DNA of 64,000 nt from Archaeoglobus sulfaticallidus PM70-1 (GTDB taxonomy: Archaea; Halobacteriota; Archaeoglobi; Archaeoglobales; Archaeoglobaceae): positions 992,001 through 1,056,000 of the forward strand of contig NC_021169.1 of assembly GCF_000385565.1 (NCBI RefSeq), written 5' to 3'. Under the pieces are notes generated by a model. It did not search any database and had not been told where the DNA came from. It was given only the letters and a program-made list of their open reading frames with translations. Shown here one piece after another: positions 1 to 9,267 of this stretch (the stretch's first letter is position 1; every line of letters starts with the position of its first letter). Made by a program: the position numbers and the translations under genes.

Positions 1-1200
1 CTTCAACTTCGGCAGTTCAGACAATTTTATGAGCTCACCTTCGGTTGGACCGGTTGCTGAGATTAATCTCTCAAACTGCAAAGCGGTGACAACATTTGGC
101 GACTCGGGACAGTACTCCTTGAAGTGATCTTTTTCCATCACTTTGAAACCTGTTGCAACGATAATCGTTCCAACTTCAACCTCGACAATCTCTCCTTCCG
201 GATCCCAGTTAATAGATCTATCACACGCTCCGGTCTTGCATACCTTCTCACACGGGGCGAGCTTCGGCTTTCCAGTCTTTTCGTTTATCTCAGGAGGAGT
301 GCCAAGCTTTCTGCCTCCACACTCTCTGCATGCTTCCACATCGAGAACAGCCTTCTTGGGAACAGCCTGAGGGAACTGGATGTATATCGCTTTTCTCTCA
401 CTCAGCCCCTCGTTGAACTCATCAGGAACCTTGCTTGGGCAGACCTTCACGCAATCTCCACAGCCTGTGCACTTATCCCAGTCAACATAGGTCTGCTTCC
501 TTCTGACCTTTACTTTGAAGTTTCCAATAGATCCATCCACGGATTCAACCTCGGAATAGGTCATGAGTTCTATGTTCGGATTGGTTGCAACCTGAACCAT
601 CACAGGTGTGAGAATGCATGCGGAACAGTCGTTTGTTGGGAATGTTTTATCGAGTTTTGCCATATTTCCTCCAATTGATGGGTTCTTTTCAACAAGGTAA
701 ACCTTGTAACCCATATCTGCAAGATCTAACGCAGCAAACATTCCCGCAACGCCACCGCCTATAACCATCGCAGCCTGTTTTACCTCAACATAGCTTTCCT
801 CTAGAGGCTCAAGAAGTGCAGCCTTGGCAACCCCGCTTTTGATGAGCTTCTTTGCCTTTTCAGTTGCACCCTTTTTGTCGTGCCAGTGTGCCCAGCTATC
901 CTGATCCCTGATGTTGACCATCTCGAAGAGGTACTTATTCAGGCCTGCTTCTTCACAGGCGGCCCTGAAAATCGGCTCATGGGTTCTCGGGGTGCAGGCG
1001 GCCACAACCACTCTATCGATCAGCCCATCCCGTATATCCTGTTTGATCATTTCCTGTCCGGGATCTGAACACATGAAGAGGTTGTCTCTGACAACAGCGA
1101 CATTTGGCAGGGTTTCTGCGTATTTCTTCACTTCTTCGATGTTAACGGCTCCAGCAATGTTTTCTCCACAGTGGCAGATGTAAACTCCTATCCTTGTCAC
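1..1200 (-). CDS. hdrA: CoB-CoM heterodisulfide reductase-like subunit A (HdrA), 3' end outside window
   Basis: HdrA-family flavoprotein, an iron-sulfur electron hub that in methanogens and Archaeoglobales couples ferredoxin or quinone-linked electron flow to heterodisulfide-type reductases in the cytoplasm. Visible on the minus strand: the N-terminal CHCG motif (residues 9-12), an FAD-binding GGGVAG near residue 146, the family motif DCSACI near 190, and a ferredoxin-type CTGCGDCVKVCP near 237 followed by a further Cys-rich stretch. I chose GTG at 1200 because GGGGGTGAG lies just upstream (1207-1215). The first 400 codons are present and the frame is open at base 1, so the C-terminal part is missing only because the window ends. 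The partner HdrB/C or other redox subunits are not visible. Confidence 0.9.
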   Translation of the reverse strand, partial: MTRIGVYICHCGENIAGAVNIEEVKKYAETLPNVAVVRDNLFMCSDPGQEMIKQDIRDGLIDRVVVAACTPRTHEPIFRAACEEAGLNKYLFEMVNIRDQDSWAHWHDKKGATEKAKKLIKSGVAKAALLEPLEESYVEVKQAAMVIGGGVAGMFAALDLADMGYKVYLVEKNPSIGGNMAKLDKTFPTNDCSACILTPVMVQVATNPNIELMTYSEVESVDGSIGNFKVKVRRKQTYVDWDKCTGCGDCVKVCPSKVPDEFNEGLSERKAIYIQFPQAVPKKAVLDVEACRECGGRKLGTPPEINEKTGKPKLAPCEKVCKTGACDRSINWDPEGEIVEVEVGTIIVATGFKVMEKDHFKEYCPESPNVVTALQFERLISATGPTEGELIKLSELPKLK

Positions 1201-1206
1201 AGTATG

Positions 1207-1262
1207 CTCACCCCCGTGAATACAGAAATCATAAGTCCGCGTTTAATAAAATACTTATAAGC
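1207..1262 (-). promoter_or_regulatory. hdrA promoter: TATA box and ribosome binding site
   Basis: On the minus strand GCTTATAAGTA (1252-1262) is a good archaeal TATA box. It sits about 52 bases before the GTG start, leaving room for a short leader that contains GGGGGTGAG (1207-1215) as ribosome binding site. Confidence 0.5.
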
Positions 1263-1581
1263 TTTACGGTCAATTTAATTTCAGATAAATCTCTTAATTC
1301 TAAGAAAATAAAAATAAAAGTCAAAAACATTGTAGTTCAAATTGTTATGTTTTAACTATACTCAACAAATTAAAATATGTGTGTATTAGCATTTGAGAAA
1401 ATAGCATAAATCATCACTAATTTTAATGCACATTTAATTCCATGAAATCTCTTTAAATATCTGTGATGGAAAAGCTTTCAACAACGCCCATCAAAAATCC
1501 TATTAGCGAAAATAGCAGAAAAAACATGAAAATTTGTATTAATTTTGTATTTTGCGGGTAAGATTGGTATTAGCAAGCCAG
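1263..1581. other. A/T-rich intergenic stretch without a gene
   Basis: About 320 bases between the hdrA promoter and the end of the UspA gene. The sequence is very A/T-rich. I see no ORF, no tRNA-like fold and no clear hairpin; it probably contains only upstream promoter DNA of hdrA and the 3' end region of the UspA transcript. Confidence 0.4.
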
Positions 1582-1974
1582 CTATCTGATGGAAACCACC
1601 GGCACATCACTGTTCAGAATAATCTTCTGCGGAACGCTACCGAAAATGACCTTGCCGGTGGGACTCCTCCTCCTAACTCCTACAATGACCATCTTCGGTT
1701 TAACTTCCCTTATAAAATCTATAATGTCATCTCCAGCCTCCTTCCCCCTGACGAGCAGATGGGTTTCGACATCAATACCTTCAGCCTTTGCCTTCTCTTC
1801 AGCCCATTTCAGCAGACTCTCTCCTTCCGTGATTTCCTCTTCTGATGTTCTGCTTCCACCAAATAGCGAGTGGACGATTATTAGTTTTTCATTCCTGAAT
1901 TTCGCCTCCTCTACTGCAAAGTCCATTATCCTCGTTCTCCTTTCAGATTTGCTGAGGGCTACAACAATTGACAT
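1582..1974 (-). CDS. Universal stress protein (UspA family)
   Basis: A 130-residue single UspA domain, the usual length. It begins with MSIVVALSKSERR and contains VIVGVRRRSPTGKVIFGSV near residues 97-115, matching the ATP-binding G-2X-G-9X-G(S/T) pattern, which suggests an ATP-binding type. The Usp family forms dimers and is linked to stress survival, but the specific role of this one is unknown. It stands alone, with about 80 bases separating it from the next minus-strand gene (2057-2620). Confidence 0.85.
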   Translation of the reverse strand: MSIVVALSKSERRTRIMDFAVEEAKFRNEKLIIVHSLFGGSRTSEEEITEGESLLKWAEEKAKAEGIDVETHLLVRGKEAGDDIIDFIREVKPKMVIVGVRRRSPTGKVIFGSVPQKIILNSDVPVVSIR

Positions 1975-2056
1975 GTTTATAAATTTTCAATAATATTATT
2001 TATAGATTACTGCCTAGATTCAATAGGAGTTGAAAGGTTGAGAGATTACGCAAACA

Positions 2057-2620
2057 TTATTCGAACATATCCGCCCTGAAGAATTCTGTTATGTTCATGA
2101 GAACCTCGCCTCTCCTTATTATGTTGTAGCTCCTCGCTAGAACTATTTCATCGCTGCCAAGATCTATGTTCCTGCTGAATTCTTTTACAAAATCCGGAAT
2201 GTTCATTACCCAGATTTCTCTGAAACGGCAGACCACAATCCAGTTTATATCCCTTCTGGCCTCAATTTTGTGCTTTCTAAGTATCCTACCTATGGGTATA
2301 TCCGCCCTCGTTAAATCATCCCTGAACCCAGGCTCAAGCCTTTTCAGAGGAGTTAGCGATACAGCTTCTGCATATACTCTGTTTCCGGAGATGAGACTTA
2401 CAACCCTGAAGTTGATGTCATCCTCCTCATCAATCCTGAGTAAGCTTGCATATCTGCCAGCCTTTATGATTCTCTGATCTCTTGTTATGACATCTACTCT
2501 GTTTCCGGTATAAGCCTCGATTATGGTCGTTATGGAACCATCTGTTGTGAGCAGAATTCTGTGTATGGGTTTCAGCTCAAAATCCTCAAGGCTTTTTGAG
2601 ATCAGAGTTTCAGAGGTCAT
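2057..2620 (-). CDS. Chorismate-lyase-like protein (DUF98)
   Basis: A 187-residue protein I assign to the archaeal DUF98/UbiC-like fold. Members in methanogens are described as chorismate pyruvate-lyases making 4-hydroxybenzoate, a precursor of the methanopterin side chain. The part around residues 20-35 (RILLTTDGSITTIIEAYTG) and the charged strand RVYAEAVSLTP fit that family. Archaeoglobales use methanopterin cofactors, so the role makes sense, but the assignment comes from overall resemblance, not a catalytic motif I could verify. Its ATG overlaps the stop of the upstream kinase-like gene by four bases, so the two are co-translated. Confidence 0.6.
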   Translation of the reverse strand: MTSETLISKSLEDFELKPIHRILLTTDGSITTIIEAYTGNRVDVITRDQRIIKAGRYASLLRIDEEDDINFRVVSLISGNRVYAEAVSLTPLKRLEPGFRDDLTRADIPIGRILRKHKIEARRDINWIVVCRFREIWVMNIPDFVKEFSRNIDLGSDEIVLARSYNIIRRGEVLMNITEFFRADMFE

Positions 2621-3582
2621 TCAAAAAGCTCCGACTCCTTTAACTCCTTGACAGGTCTACCATCCCTTGTCTCTGGAGCGAGGTAGTCGATTAACCTCTC
2701 TGGCTGTATGCCATAAAGTCTGAATGTTATTTTTATGGGAGAGAGAATTGCATCCTCCTCAACGAAGTTTATTCTTGATACGGTAGCAGTCTGTTTGTTG
2801 AGGAGTATTGTTATCTCGTTTCCTGAGACCGACTTTAGCATCTCATTTCTCGCCGTATCGAGAATCTTCTGCATTCTGAGCAGCTCTCTGAAGTGATTGA
2901 TGTTTTTTGCTCTGGCTCTCAAAACATCATCCTCAATGCTGATCTCAGCATCCGGGAAGAAGTTCTTTATGGCTTTCACGACTTTTTCTTCATCTTCTGT
3001 TGGATAGACTCTGGTTTCGATGATAACATCTATGGATTTCAGAATGCTCTTCAAAACAGCCTCCACCTTTGACCTGAATGTCTCGAAATCGGAATTGTTT
3101 TCTATGGTCAGATCTGCCATATCAAAAGCCTCTTTCATTCCCCATGACTCTTCCCTTCTATCTCTTTCCTTCAGCTCGTCTATGCTTTTTACATCGTCAT
3201 CCCTTTTTCTCCTCAAAGCCCTATCGAATCTATTTTTTATGTCTGATTCGATTGCTATCAGTATAAAATCATCACCGAACTCCTTCTTGAACCTCTCTAC
3301 CTCAGCAACCCCCCTTATTCCATCGACGACAACTATGCCCTTTTTCCCTTTCTCTCTGATTCTCGGTATGCATCTCCTCGCAATTGCATCCATTCCTTCC
3401 TTTTCTCTTAGTTCATTGGCTATCTTACCAGCATTCTCGTCATTTAGCTCCAATCCCCTTTTCCTGACCTCTTCCCTGACGATGTCTCCCATAATGACAA
3501 CTGGTATTCCTAAACTCTCGGCTATTTTCCCGGCAGTGCTTTTTCCGCTCAATGGATATCCGATGAAGGCGATGAGCTTCAT
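2617..3582 (-). CDS. UPF0200/UPF0201 fusion: P-loop kinase-like NTPase plus RNA-binding-like domain
   Basis: A two-domain archaeal protein of 321 residues. Residues 1-185 form an adenylate-kinase or dephospho-CoA-kinase-like NTPase with the P-loop GYPLSGKST at 8-16, a DGIRGV segment near 106 and a charged lid region (RRKRDDD). Residues about 186-321 match UPF0201, a fold related to RNA-binding ribosomal protein L5-like domains. This fusion is known from Archaeoglobus; the substrate is not established. Starting with MKLIAFIGYP puts the P-loop at the expected place. It is translationally coupled to the DUF98 gene. Confidence 0.75.
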   Translation of the reverse strand: MKLIAFIGYPLSGKSTAGKIAESLGIPVVIMGDIVREEVRKRGLELNDENAGKIANELREKEGMDAIARRCIPRIREKGKKGIVVVDGIRGVAEVERFKKEFGDDFILIAIESDIKNRFDRALRRKRDDDVKSIDELKERDRREESWGMKEAFDMADLTIENNSDFETFRSKVEAVLKSILKSIDVIIETRVYPTEDEEKVVKAIKNFFPDAEISIEDDVLRARAKNINHFRELLRMQKILDTARNEMLKSVSGNEITILLNKQTATVSRINFVEEDAILSPIKITFRLYGIQPERLIDYLAPETRDGRPVKELKESELFE

Positions 3583-3618
3583 AAATCTAAAAATCTGTGG
3601 AAGGTTAAAAACTATTTC

Positions 3619-5658
3619 TCATTTCTTTTCAGCACTACTTTTTTCAATACTACCATTAGCCCTGCCATCTGCCAACCATCTGCTGACAACAGCCAGAGCC
3701 TTGCTTGCCCGCTCAATTGAGGAGAATACAGGGATGTTTAAAGCCTCGATCCTGCTCTTGAAGTGATTGTAGTCCTCATCTGTTGATGAATAAACGACAA
3801 TCACCGGTTTTTTCATATCCTTGAAAACATCGATGAAAACCTCCACAGGAATAATCCAGCTTGGTGGTGACACAGCATACAGAAACATTATTGCCCCGAC
3901 ATTGCTATCGTTCTGCAGTAGATTGAGCGATTCCTTAAGCAGATCTGTGTTTAGACCGCTGAAGGACAGGTCGAGCGGGTTTTCCCTCATGGTTATTGGA
4001 GGCAGTATTTCTTTTAGCCCTCTGACAGTGTTTTCCTCAAGCTCAGCAACTATCCCACCATTCGTTTCGATCTCATCGAGAGCTATGAAACCCAGTCCTG
4101 CCTGAATTGTTGCTATGGCAATCCCTCCACCTCTGAAACCAGTCATTTCAATTATCCTTGCAACATCGATTAGCTGGGTTGGGTTCTCCACTACCAGTGC
4201 TCCAGCTTGATGGAGTGATGAGACATAAAGCCTGTAATCTCCTGCCAGACTGCCTGTATGGCTCTTTGAAACCTTGTCGGCTTTCTTAGACTTTCCAGCC
4301 TTCATCGCTATTACTGGCTTTGAGCATCTTTTTATTTCCGTTACAAGTTCTCTGGAGTAGTCCAATCCTTCGATGTAGAGCGTTATTATCTCCGTTCTCT
4401 CATCCTCGTTCAGAAACCTTATTATGTCTGGAAAATCTACATCGCATCTGTTTCCGAGATGGATGATGTAGCTGAACCCCACATCTCTAAAGTTGTGCAT
4501 GATGTAGTGGCAGATCCCACCGCTCTGAGATACCAGTGCCACTTTTCCAGCTTTCATCTCGTTGAACATTGGCGTGAAGCTGGCATTCATCCACCCAACA
4601 TTTATCATTCCGAAGGAGTTCGGCCCGAAGATCCTTATCCCGTTTTTTTCTGCTACTTCTTTCAGCCTGTTCTGCATTTCAGCCCCATACTCGATTTCTG
4701 CCTCTCTAAAGCCTGATGAGATTATGAAAATGCCCTTGGTTTTCTCTGCAGCCTCCTCAACAACCTGCAGAACCTTCTCTGACGGCACGGCAATCACAAC
4801 CAGATCGAGATCCTCCGGGATCTCAGCTATACTTTTGTAAACTCTCAACCCATCGATTTCGTTAAGCTTGGGATTTATCGGATAGATTCTGAGCTTTTTA
4901 TTGGCTGAGAGGCTTTTTATAACTGAGTATCCAACCTTTAGCGGGTTGCTGGATGCACCAACAACAGCTATCGACTTTGCGTTCAGTATCTCTCTGATAA
5001 GATTTGTGTTGGTTTCTCTCAACTCTCTTCTCTCCCTCCCAATCCTTATTCTGGCATCTACAACCATGTAGCCATCTTCATAGGCGAAAACTGGATTTAG
5101 GTCCATCTCAGCAATATTTTCTCTTTCAACCATCTCTGAAACCCTCAATAGCAACTCTGTGAGATTCTCGATATCTGCCTTGAAGTTGCGGTATCCTTTT
5201 AATATCCTGTATCCTTTCGTCTCTCTAATCATCTCCTCAGCATCCTCTCTTGTCAGGGGTATGAGTCTAAGAGAGTAGTCCTCAAGTACCTCGGCGAAAA
5301 TACCACCCATACCGAAGAGAATGAACTTACCGAACTGCTCGTTCTCCGAAACTCCAACCATCACCTCTATGCCTTTTTCAGCCATCTGCTGCACGGTAAC
5401 GGCGTAAGCACCCTCTAAAGCAATCAACTTCCTGAAAGCCTGCCTGACTTCTTCCTCGCTGTTCAGATTCAGTAGAACTCCACCAGCATCGCTCTTGTGG
5501 ATGATGGATTTCGATACGACCTTCATCACGACTGGAAATCCAAGCTCTTTAGCTTTATTGACAGCCTCGTCCTCATTACTGCAGAGAAAAATAGGAGTGC
5601 AGTTAATGTTATACCTTTTTAGGAGTTCTTTCGACTCGTATTCACTCAGAAAGTCCAT
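3619..5658 (-). CDS. Acyl-CoA synthetase (ADP-forming), fused beta-alpha subunits
   Basis: NDP-forming acyl-CoA synthetase of the acetate-CoA ligase (ADP) type, which in archaea converts acyl-CoA, ADP and phosphate to acid, CoA and ATP. Order of domains: ATP-grasp at residues 1-215 (MKVVSKSIIHKSDAGGV near 47-63), CoA-binding Rossmann domain from about 220 (SIAVVGASSNPLKVGY), then ligase-CoA domain with LVSQSGGICHYI near 380 and KSHTGSLAG near 465, where the phosphorylated His lies. At 679 residues it is full length, with beta before alpha. I prefer ATG 5658 over TTG 5670. The acyl substrate cannot be read; aryl-acetate, acetate or branched acids are all possible. Confidence 0.85.
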   Translation of the reverse strand: MDFLSEYESKELLKRYNINCTPIFLCSNEDEAVNKAKELGFPVVMKVVSKSIIHKSDAGGVLLNLNSEEEVRQAFRKLIALEGAYAVTVQQMAEKGIEVMVGVSENEQFGKFILFGMGGIFAEVLEDYSLRLIPLTREDAEEMIRETKGYRILKGYRNFKADIENLTELLLRVSEMVERENIAEMDLNPVFAYEDGYMVVDARIRIGRERRELRETNTNLIREILNAKSIAVVGASSNPLKVGYSVIKSLSANKKLRIYPINPKLNEIDGLRVYKSIAEIPEDLDLVVIAVPSEKVLQVVEEAAEKTKGIFIISSGFREAEIEYGAEMQNRLKEVAEKNGIRIFGPNSFGMINVGWMNASFTPMFNEMKAGKVALVSQSGGICHYIMHNFRDVGFSYIIHLGNRCDVDFPDIIRFLNEDERTEIITLYIEGLDYSRELVTEIKRCSKPVIAMKAGKSKKADKVSKSHTGSLAGDYRLYVSSLHQAGALVVENPTQLIDVARIIEMTGFRGGGIAIATIQAGLGFIALDEIETNGGIVAELEENTVRGLKEILPPITMRENPLDLSFSGLNTDLLKESLNLLQNDSNVGAIMFLYAVSPPSWIIPVEVFIDVFKDMKKPVIVVYSSTDEDYNHFKSRIEALNIPVFSSIERASKALAVVSRWLADGRANGSIEKSSAEKK

Positions 5659-5741
5659 GATAATATTCAATCATGAGATTATTAAAATTTTGGTATTTTG
5701 GGTGGTTTTTTAGAATTTGAATAGATAAAAAATCTTAAAAA

Positions 5742-6230
5742 TTAATCAAGCCTGTATCCGAGCTTCTGATACAGTTCTCTCCTCTCCTTCTTTTCCTCTT
5801 CGTTCTCTATCCTGTTAACAGCCGTTCCATCTACCGCACCAAGAACAGCCCTTCCAAGCTCAGTTTCCGCAACGATGATCTCAATTGGATTTGCCGAGCC
5901 AACAAAAACATTGCAGACTGCCGGATGGGATTTAATTGCATTCAAAACATTCATCGGAAACGCGTTGGAAGTTACTATTACAAATACATGGCTCGCACCA
6001 ATTTTCAAAGCATTCTTCGCGGCTATCTCCTTAAGCTCCTCATCGTTTCCTGTAACCCTTGTGAGCTTAGGAACAGCTTCATTCATTGCAACAGCACACT
6101 TTATGCCCGGAACTGCCTTGATAAGTGTTGAGTAGAGGTCGTCTGTTGTGAAGATGGCGAAATTTCCCTGACCAACGATTATCTGGTACTTCAGATCCGG
6201 GTTTTCGATCTCAACTTTTTCGAGCTTCAT
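5742..6230 (-). CDS. Adenosine-specific kinase family protein (PF04008-type)
   Basis: A 162-residue protein of the small archaeal and bacterial family annotated as adenosine-specific kinase (after the Pyrobaculum PAE2307 protein). Typical segments are VGQGNFAIFTTDDLYSTL near residues 19-36, KCAVAMNEAVPKLTRV near 44-59 and the terminal GYRLD. The family function is weakly established, so the name is by family only. It is divergent from the fae-hps gene, sharing the 6231-6397 promoter region; an A/T-rich TTTAATTTAAA on the minus strand just upstream may be its TATA box. Confidence 0.75.
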   Translation of the reverse strand: MKLEKVEIENPDLKYQIIVGQGNFAIFTTDDLYSTLIKAVPGIKCAVAMNEAVPKLTRVTGNDEELKEIAAKNALKIGASHVFVIVTSNAFPMNVLNAIKSHPAVCNVFVGSANPIEIIVAETELGRAVLGAVDGTAVNRIENEEEKKERRELYQKLGYRLD

Positions 6231-6315
6231 GGAATTTAATTATCCGTTTAAATTAAATAGTTTATCCGTTGAACTTACTTGCCTGCTCGATGCATCCTTG
6301 CCAAGCCAACCAAAA

Positions 6316-6362
6316 ACTTATATTGTTCTTTGCACATCACGGAATATACGGAATATAATTCC
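6316..6362 (+). promoter_or_regulatory. fae-hps promoter with tandem repeat and palindrome at the start region
   Basis: CTTATATT at 6318-6325 is a TATA box preceded by an A-rich BRE. About 22 bases further on, where transcription should begin, lies ACGGAATAT twice in tandem (6339-6347 and 6348-6356), the second copy merging into the perfect palindrome GGAATATAATTCC (6350-6362). A protein bound there would block initiation, so this is a plausible operator; the regulator is unknown. Confidence 0.45.
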
Positions 6363-6397
6363 CTATTAATAAAATTTAACTCACAAAAGTGATGGTT

Positions 6398-7579
6398 ATG
6401 AGAGTTGGAGAGGCTTTGATAGGTGAAGGCTTTGAAGTGGCACACATAGACCTGATAATTGGCGAAAGAGATGGACCAGCAGGGATCGCTTTTGCGAACA
6501 GCATTTCACAGCTTTCCATGGGACACACACCCTTGCTGGCTGTGATAAGGCCAAACCTGATGACCAAACCTCCGGCGGTTATAGTACCGAAGGTCACGGT
6601 CAAGGAGATGGATCAGGCCGAACTCATTTTCGGGCCAGCGCAGTATGCGGTTGCCAAAGCAATTGCTGATGCTGTGGAAGAAGGAATAATCCCGAAAGAG
6701 AAGGCTGAGGATTATGTGATCATAGTCAGCGTTTTTATCCATCCGAAAGCAAAGAACAAAGATAAGATATTCTACTACAACTACGGAGCAACAAAACTCG
6801 CGCTCAAGAGAGCAATGCAGAACTTCCCGGATGTTGATACGATGCTGTATGAGAAGGACAGAAGTGCCCATCCGTTTGATGGCAGAAGGCTGACGAAGCT
6901 CTGGGATCCGCCGTACCTGCAGATAGCCATCGACATACCAGATCTCGAGGAGGTTAGGCATGTGCTCAGAAACATCCCGGACAGCGATCACATAATCTTC
7001 GAAGTAGGCACACCGCTTGTTAAAAGGTACGGGACAGAGATCATACTCGAGTTGAGGAAGGAGAAGCCCAAAGCCTTCTTTGTTCTGGATCTCAAAACAC
7101 TCGATACAGGAAACCTCGAGGCGAGAATGGCCGTGAATGCCACCGCAAACGCGGTAGTTATTTCGGGATTGGCACCAATACCTACGATTGCAAAGGCAAT
7201 CAAGGAGGCAAGGAAGACGGGAATTCTTTCAGTGGTTGATATGTTGAATGTCAGCAGGCCAGCAGAAGTTCTTCAGAAACTCAAGGAAGAAGGCATGCTC
7301 CCGGATGTTGTTGAGCTGCATAGAGCTATAGATGTTGAGAATAAAGAGCAGCCGCCTTGGAAGTTCGTCAAAGAGATTAAGGACTCCTTCGATGTGCTTG
7401 TTGCTGTTGCTGGTGGTTTGAGGCCTGAGAATGTTGGTGAGGCGATAGGTGAGGGAGCAGATATACTTGTGGTTGGAAGATCCATAACAAGAGCCAGGGA
7501 CATCGAGGGTGCTGTAAGGAGATTCCTGAACTTCATGAAGCCCGATACCGATCAGTTCAGGGTTATGACGGACTTTTAG
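6398..7579 (+). CDS. fae-hps: Bifunctional formaldehyde-activating enzyme / 3-hexulose-6-phosphate synthase
   Basis: Residues 1-160 are Fae, which condenses formaldehyde with tetrahydromethanopterin (VGEALIGEG, then [14 protein letters not shown] with the catalytic His). Residues about 165-393 are Hps, a TIM barrel of the orotidine-phosphate decarboxylase group with [10 protein letters not shown] and the C-terminal [11 protein letters not shown] and LVVGRSIT phosphate-binding segments. In archaea the fusion works in reverse to make ribulose-5-phosphate from fructose-6-phosphate while trapping the formaldehyde released. ATG 6398 has GTGAT five bases upstream; GTG 6389 and ATG 6392 are alternatives. 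Triosephosphate isomerase follows after 17 bases, grouping carbon-flow genes. Confidence 0.93.
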   Translation: MRVGEALIGEGFEVAHIDLIIGERDGPAGIAFANSISQLSMGHTPLLAVIRPNLMTKPPAVIVPKVTVKEMDQAELIFGPAQYAVAKAIADAVEEGIIPKEKAEDYVIIVSVFIHPKAKNKDKIFYYNYGATKLALKRAMQNFPDVDTMLYEKDRSAHPFDGRRLTKLWDPPYLQIAIDIPDLEEVRHVLRNIPDSDHIIFEVGTPLVKRYGTEIILELRKEKPKAFFVLDLKTLDTGNLEARMAVNATANAVVISGLAPIPTIAKAIKEARKTGILSVVDMLNVSRPAEVLQKLKEEGMLPDVVELHRAIDVENKEQPPWKFVKEIKDSFDVLVAVAGGLRPENVGEAIGEGADILVVGRSITRARDIEGAVRRFLNFMKPDTDQFRVMTDF

Positions 7580-7596
7580 ATTGCCAGGTGAAGGCT

Positions 7597-8259
7597 ATGG
7601 GCATAATCGTGATAAACTTCAAGGCCTACAAAGAGGGAAGCGGGAAAAAGGCTTTAGAGCTTGCGAAAATAGTTGAGGAGATATCTTCCAAGGTTGATGA
7701 CTACATAGCCATAGCTCCGAACTTTCTCGACATGTCCGAGATAATGAAAGCTGTTGATGTCGATGTTTACGCACAGCATGTCGATGCCATTGAGTATGGA
7801 AGCCATACAGGAAGGATAGTTCCGGAGATGCTGAAGGATATCGGGCTGAAAGGCAGCCTGATCAACCACTCGGAAAGAAGACTGAAGCTTGCCGACATAG
7901 ACTTTGTGATTGAGAAATTCAGAAATCTGGGATTGACATCCATAGTCTGCACGAACAATGTGGCAACAACTGCTGCTGCAGCAGCGTTAGGCCCGGATTT
8001 CGTTGCAATCGAGCCACCAGAGTTAATAGGCAGTGGGATTCCGGTATCCAAGGCAGACCCAGAGATCGTAAGGAATTCAGTTGAAGCGGTTAAAAAAGTG
8101 AACAGCAATGTGAAGGTGCTATGTGGAGCGGGCATAAGCAAGCATGAGGACTATGTCACGGCACTTGATCTCGGTACTGAAGGTGTGCTTCTTGCGAGCG
8201 GAATAGTTAAGGCAAAGGATCCAAGGTTTGCTCTTGAGGAGCTTGTCGGGCTGAAATAA
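7597..8259 (+). CDS. tpiA: Triosephosphate isomerase
   Basis: Archaeal-type TIM of 220 residues, shorter than bacterial enzymes as usual. It interconverts glyceraldehyde-3-phosphate and dihydroxyacetone phosphate in gluconeogenesis. It begins GIIVINFKAYKEG (N and K of the active site), has the electrophile His in the SLINHSERR segment near residue 91, the catalytic Glu in VAIEPPELIGSG near 137 and the phosphate loop VLCGAGIS. I chose ATG 7597 because AGGTGA (7586-7591) lies five bases upstream; GTG 7588 overlaps that site. Likely co-transcribed with fae-hps. Confidence 0.95.
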   Translation: MGIIVINFKAYKEGSGKKALELAKIVEEISSKVDDYIAIAPNFLDMSEIMKAVDVDVYAQHVDAIEYGSHTGRIVPEMLKDIGLKGSLINHSERRLKLADIDFVIEKFRNLGLTSIVCTNNVATTAAAAALGPDFVAIEPPELIGSGIPVSKADPEIVRNSVEAVKKVNSNVKVLCGAGISKHEDYVTALDLGTEGVLLASGIVKAKDPRFALEELVGLK

Positions 8260-8280
8260 CTGAAGTGAATTTGCTAAATT

Positions 8281-9267
8281 TCATTCTTCGATATTTTTAA
8301 TTATTTCCTCGACCATCTCGTCCGTCTTCAGGTTCCCTCCAAGGTCTGGTGTGGTCTTCCCTTCTGCAATTGTTTTTTCTAAAGCCTTCTCAATTCTCTC
8401 AGCCTCGCTTATGTATCCGAAGTGCCTCAGCATCAGCGTTGATGACAGGATCATCGCTGAAGGATTCGCTATACCCTTTCCAGCTATGTCAGGGGCTGAG
8501 CCGTGAACAGGTTCAAAAATCGCGTATTTCTCTCCAATATTTGCGGATGGAGCGAGACCCAGACCACCAACAAGCCCTGCTATTAGATCCGATACGATGT
8601 CACCAAACATGTTGGTGGTTACGATAACATCAAACCTCCAGGGATCGAGAACGAGATACATGCAGCCGGCATCTATGTAGTAATCGCTGAACTCTATGTC
8701 ATCATAATCTCTGGCCACCCTCCTGCAGACATCCCTGAAAAGTCCGCAGGTCTTTTTCATAACATTGGCTTTGTGCAGGGCGGTAACCCTCTTTCTTCCA
8801 TCTCTTCTCGCAAGCTCGAAGGCATATCTCGCTATTCTCTCCGATGCCTTCTCGGTTATGATCCTTATACCTTCGGTAACACCTTTCTTGACCTCAAACT
8901 CGAGCCCTTTATACAGGCATTCAGTGTTCTCTCTAACAACAACTATGTCAACATTATCGAAGAGACACTTAACTCCCTTGTACGACTTGGCAGGCCTCAG
9001 ATTTGCGAAAGTTTCGAGTTCAAGTCTTAGCCTTACAATAACATCTGCTGCAGTCTCTCCAGCAGCTCCGAAAAGAACTGCGGAGCTCTCCTTACAAATC
9101 TGAAGCGTCTCATCAGGAAGGGCTTCTCCGGTTTTCTCTTTGGTCTCATCTCCAGCTTCGGCAAAAACATACTCAAATGGAAAGTCAAATGCTTCAAGCA
9201 CCTTCAGGCAGGCAGACATAACCTCTTTGCCAATCCCATCTCCTGGGATCACTGCTATTTTTTTCAT
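8281..9267 (-). CDS. leuB: 3-isopropylmalate dehydrogenase (or homolog of the same family)
   Basis: NAD-dependent beta-decarboxylating dehydrogenase of 328 residues that oxidizes 3-isopropylmalate in leucine synthesis. Visible: [10 protein letters not shown] at 7-16, [13 protein letters not shown] near 80-92, [12 protein letters not shown] near 116, [12 protein letters not shown] near 163, the metal-binding DIVSDL near 223 and the NAD loop [18 protein letters not shown] near 252. Homoisocitrate or isocitrate dehydrogenases share these motifs, so the exact substrate rests on the adjacent leuD-type gene, whose stop overlaps this start by four bases (ATGA). Confidence 0.85.
   Translation of the reverse strand: MKKIAVIPGDGIGKEVMSACLKVLEAFDFPFEYVFAEAGDETKEKTGEALPDETLQICKESSAVLFGAAGETAADVIVRLRLELETFANLRPAKSYKGVKCLFDNVDIVVVRENTECLYKGLEFEVKKGVTEGIRIITEKASERIARYAFELARRDGRKRVTALHKANVMKKTCGLFRDVCRRVARDYDDIEFSDYYIDAGCMYLVLDPWRFDVIVTTNMFGDIVSDLIAGLVGGLGLAPSANIGEKYAIFEPVHGSAPDIAGKGIANPSAMILSSTLMLRHFGYISEAERIEKALEKTIAEGKTTPDLGGNLKTDEMVEEIIKNIEE

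Noticed and set aside
124-678. Long plus-strand ORF of 184 codons
   Set aside because: It is antisense to HdrA, which has all family motifs.
3020-3766. 248-codon plus-strand ORF
   Set aside because: Antisense to the UPF0200/UPF0201 fusion and to the acyl-CoA synthetase; low-complexity Ser/Leu content.
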